In this document: piece after piece, positions 12,645 to 15,127 of the stretch
How the letters are laid out: every line of letters begins with the position of its first letter
Position numbering within the stretch: the stretch's first letter is position 1
From: Jatrophihabitans sp.
Lineage (GTDB): Bacteria > Actinomycetota > Actinomycetes > Mycobacteriales > Jatrophihabitantaceae
DNA length: 15,127 nt
Direction: 5' to 3'
Assembly: GCA_025966255.1 (NCBI GenBank)
Contig: JAOPVG010000344.1
Location: forward strand, 1 to 15,127
Made by a program: the position numbers and the translations under genes
Notes under the pieces: generated by a model
What the model saw: only the letters and a program-made list of their open reading frames with translations
Told to the model about the DNA's origin: nothing
Database searches by the model: none

Positions 12645-15127
12645 CACGCCTCCGGTGTGCGCTTGGTGTTGCCGGTCTGCGGGGTGATTCCCGCTCGGCT
12701 CCGGTACTCCTCGACGAAGCGCAACAGCGCCGGTCCGGTGGGTCGCCGACCCGGTCGGACGTCACACGTTGCCACCTTCGACTCCTGGATGTGCACGTTC
12801 GGATCGAGGGTCACGCCAAGCAGGTCGTTGGCCGAATCGCCGGTGACCAGCGCCTCGCTGCCGACGCCCCAGTGATAGGGCAGGCCCACCTGATGCACGG
12901 TCTTGCCGCCGACGGTCAGCGGCACGACCCGGTCGGTCACGAGCACCCGCGCCTCGATCGCGGTGCGGGTCGTGACGATGGTCGCCCAGCCGAGGTGTTC
13001 GAGGTTGCGTTCCCGCGCGAGCTCAGGCGAGACCTCGCAGAAGAACTCGGGCTGCAGCTCGGCCAGGTAGGGCAACCAACGGCTCATCCCGCCGGCGGTG
13101 TGATGCTCGGTGAGCCGGTAGGTCGTGAACACGTACGGGAACACGTCCCACGCCGGGTCGGGCGGAGATGGGTTCTGCGGATTGTCCTTGCGCGGGAACA
13201 CTTGACGCGCCGGGCTGGACTGCTGTCGGTACAGCAGATTTCGCACCGGTGATTCGGCCGGCTCGTAATGCGTCGGGAGCGGGCCGTCGAGCAGCCCGGC
13301 CGGCGCGAACAGCCAACCCTTGCCGTCGGCCTGCATGATGAACGGGTCGTCACCGGCGAGGGCTGTGATGCCACCTGAACCCTCCGGCGGCCGGTAGGAC
13401 GGCGGCTTGGTCGCCTCGAAGTCGGCGATGTCGTGACCGGTCCACTTGTGCTGCTGCTCGTCCCACCACACGTAGGCCTTGCGCTCGCTCCACGGCTGGC
13501 CGTCGCGGTCGGCGGAGGCGCGGTTGTAGAGGGTGCGTCGGTTGGCCGGCCAGACCCAGCCCCAGTCCGGCGCCACCCACGACTGCTCCCGCCCCGGCTT
13601 GCGACGCGCGGCCTGGTTGACGCCGTCGGCGTACACGCCGCAGTAGATCCAGCAGCCGCCGCTGGTCGATCCGTCATCTTGCATCTCGAGGTACGAGCCC
13701 AGCAGCTGACCGGCCTTCTCCCCGGTGAGGTGGCGGCCGTTGATCTCCTTGAGCACGGCTTCGGGGTCCGGATCGCCCTGCGCGTCGGCCGGGTAGTCCC
13801 AATTGAGGTCGAGCAGCGGCCGATCCCGGTCGAGCGTCGAGCCGGCCAGCTTCTCTCGCAACTTCCGGCCGACTTGGAAGAAGAACTGTAGGTCGCTGCG
13901 GCAATCGGCCGGCGGCTCGATGGCCTTGTGCCGCCACTGCAGCATCCGCTGAGTCTGCGTGAACGTCCCGGCTTTCTCGACGTGCGACGCCGCGGGCATG
14001 AAGAACACCTCGGTGCCGATCTGGTCGCTGCGCAGCTCGCCGGTCCCGATCTCCGGCCCGTCCTTCCAGAACGTCGCCGACTCGATGAGCCGCAGATCGC
14101 GGACGACCAGCCACTTGAGGTTCGCCAGACCGAGCCGTTGCAGTTTGCCGTGCGCCGAGCCCACGGCCGGGTTCTGCCCGATCAAGATGTAACCCTCGAC
14201 CTTGCCGTCGACCATGTCCATGACCGTTCGGTAGGTGCCGTGGTCACCGGTCAGGCGCGGTAGGTAGTCGAATCCGAAATCGTTCTCGGCGGTCGCCGCG
14301 TCACCGAAGTACGACTTCAGCAGGCTGACGATGAACTTGCGTGCGTCCGCCCAGAAGCCCTTCTGTGATGGGCTGGTTATCGTCGCGATGTAGTCGTCGA
14401 GCGTGTCGTGCACGCCGGCTTTCGGCATCGGCAGGTATCCCGGCAGCAGATTGAACAGCGTGGGGATATCGGTCGAACCTTGGATGCTCGCATGCCCGCG
14501 GAGGGCCATGATGCCGCCGCCGGGACGGCCCATGTTGCCCAGGAGCAGTTGGACGATGGCCGAGGTGCGGATGAACTGGACGCCGACGGTGTGCTGCGTC
14601 CATCCCAAGGAGTACACCCACGCAGTGGTGCGGTCGCGACCGCTGTTCTCGGTGACCGCCTCGCATACCCGGGTGAAGGCATCGACCGGCACGCCGCAGA
14701 TCTCGGCGACGACCTCCGGGGTGTACCGCGCGTAGTGCCGCTTGAGCACCTGGAAGACGCAGCGGGGGTGTTGCAGCGTCTCGTCGCGTTCCGGCTCGCC
14801 GTGAGCGAGCGATGCGCCTCGGGAGCCCATCTCGTCGCCGGGTGCCCGACCGTGCCGGGTCCGCTGGCTTTCGTGTTTGGTCGGCGAGCCCATGGGCGCG
14901 AACTCGTCGATGCCTTCGTAGCCCCAGGTTGTGCTGTCGTAGCTGCCGGTGTCCGGGTCGTAGCCGGAGAAGACGCCGTCGAGGTCTTCGGTGTCCTGGT
15001 AGTCCTCGCGCAGGATCGCCGCGGCGTTGGTGTAGGCGACAACGTAGTCGGCGAAGTACTTCTCGTTCTCGAGGATGTAGTTGATGACTCCGCCGAGGAA
15101 CGCGGCGTCACTGCCGGCGCGCAGCGG
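12644..15127 (-). CDS. fdoG: Formate dehydrogenase molybdenum catalytic (alpha) subunit, N-terminus cut off
   Basis: The visible 827 residues are the C-terminal four-fifths of an FdnG/FdoG-type formate dehydrogenase, which oxidises formate to CO2 at a bis-molybdopterin-guanine centre. The frame stays open to the window edge, beginning PLRAGSDAAFLGGVINYILE. Motifs include ERDETLQHPRCVFQVLKRH (from visible residue 113), LGWTQHTVGVQFIRT (174-188), LLLGNMGRPGGGIMALRGH (194-212), GYILIGQNPAVGSAHGKLQR, and the C-terminal dinucleotide-binding domain with TTYRLTEHHTAGGMSRWLPY. About 275-290 N-terminal residues are missing, including the Tat signal, first [4Fe-4S] cluster and Sec/Cys active site, so selenium use cannot be read here. 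A charged insert of roughly 35 residues (visible 80-112) replaces a short link in E. coli FdnG. The ATG at 14893 is internal and is not the start, because homology runs through it upstream. Confidence 0.93.
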   Translation of the reverse strand, partial: PLRAGSDAAFLGGVINYILENEKYFADYVVAYTNAAAILREDYQDTEDLDGVFSGYDPDTGSYDSTTWGYEGIDEFAPMGSPTKHESQRTRHGRAPGDEMGSRGASLAHGEPERDETLQHPRCVFQVLKRHYARYTPEVVAEICGVPVDAFTRVCEAVTENSGRDRTTAWVYSLGWTQHTVGVQFIRTSAIVQLLLGNMGRPGGGIMALRGHASIQGSTDIPTLFNLLPGYLPMPKAGVHDTLDDYIATITSPSQKGFWADARKFIVSLLKSYFGDAATAENDFGFDYLPRLTGDHGTYRTVMDMVDGKVEGYILIGQNPAVGSAHGKLQRLGLANLKWLVVRDLRLIESATFWKDGPEIGTGELRSDQIGTEVFFMPAASHVEKAGTFTQTQRMLQWRHKAIEPPADCRSDLQFFFQVGRKLREKLAGSTLDRDRPLLDLNWDYPADAQGDPDPEAVLKEINGRHLTGEKAGQLLGSYLEMQDDGSTSGGCWIYCGVYADGVNQAARRKPGREQSWVAPDWGWVWPANRRTLYNRASADRDGQPWSERKAYVWWDEQQHKWTGHDIADFEATKPPSYRPPEGSGGITALAGDDPFIMQADGKGWLFAPAGLLDGPLPTHYEPAESPVRNLLYRQQSSPARQVFPRKDNPQNPSPPDPAWDVFPYVFTTYRLTEHHTAGGMSRWLPYLAELQPEFFCEVSPELARERNLEHLGWATIVTTRTAIEARVLVTDRVVPLTVGGKTVHQVGLPYHWGVGSEALVTGDSANDLLGVTLDPNVHIQESKVATCDVRPGRRPTGPALLRFVEEYRSRAGITPQTGNTKRTPEA

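Noticed and set aside
12645..12647. GTG as start of the formate dehydrogenase beta subunit.
   Set aside because: Only 1 base separates it from GGAGG; the ATG 3 bases later has a workable 4-base spacing and also couples to the alpha stop.
14893..15127. The formate dehydrogenase alpha gene beginning at ATG 14893, with separate non-coding DNA beyond.
   Set aside because: The same frame is open to the window edge and reads clear FdnG-type sequence (GSDAAFLGGVINYILEN, DGVFSGYD), so the ATG is internal.
1..15127. CRISPR arrays, tRNA genes, insertion sequences or a defence system.
   Set aside because: No regularly spaced repeats, tRNA-like cloverleaf, transposase-like protein or terminal repeats were seen; every gene fits metabolism, transport or regulation.

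Overview
The window is GC-rich, densely coded chromosomal DNA from an actinomycete. This rests on GTG starts with GGAGG-type ribosome sites, ATGA/GTGA gene overlaps, a DasR-type GntR regulator with dre-like operators, and an ABC sugar importer without its own ATPase. The genus cannot be named from sequence alone. No RNA gene, insertion sequence, CRISPR array or attachment site was found. Every gap between genes is under 130 bp, so no stretch over 300 bases lacks a gene.

Left block (1-3950): the 3' end of selD (selenophosphate synthetase); then a coupled pair for an exported molybdenum hydroxylase of the isoquinoline 1-oxidoreductase (IorAB) type, made of a [2Fe-2S] small subunit and a Tat-targeted molybdopterin large subunit with no FAD subunit. 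A convergent TetR-family regulator follows.

Middle block (4018-10561): an amino-sugar salvage locus. A DasR-like repressor is divergent from nagZ (family 3 beta-N-acetylhexosaminidase) and murQ (MurNAc-6-phosphate etherase). These are followed by dasA-dasB-dasC, a lipoprotein-dependent sugar importer. Four 16-bp sites of one consensus lie in pairs on the two promoters of this block (4796-4858 and 7179-7216). That is the layout expected if one GlcN-6-P-type regulator controls import and cytoplasmic breakdown together. A long hairpin separates dasA from dasB. Neither the transport ATPase nor a MurNAc kinase is in the window.

Right block (10636-15127, minus strand): a respiratory formate dehydrogenase operon read leftward, with the molybdenum catalytic subunit (cut by the window edge), the four-cluster iron-sulfur subunit and an NrfD/PsrC-type membrane subunit, all joined by 1-4 base overlaps. 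The catalytic Sec/Cys residue lies beyond the right edge. selD in the same neighbourhood makes a selenocysteine enzyme plausible but unproven.

Nothing here is clearly a new system. The most informative features are the paired DasR operators, the union of DasR and DasABC with NagZ and MurQ, and the selD/molybdoenzyme neighbourhood.
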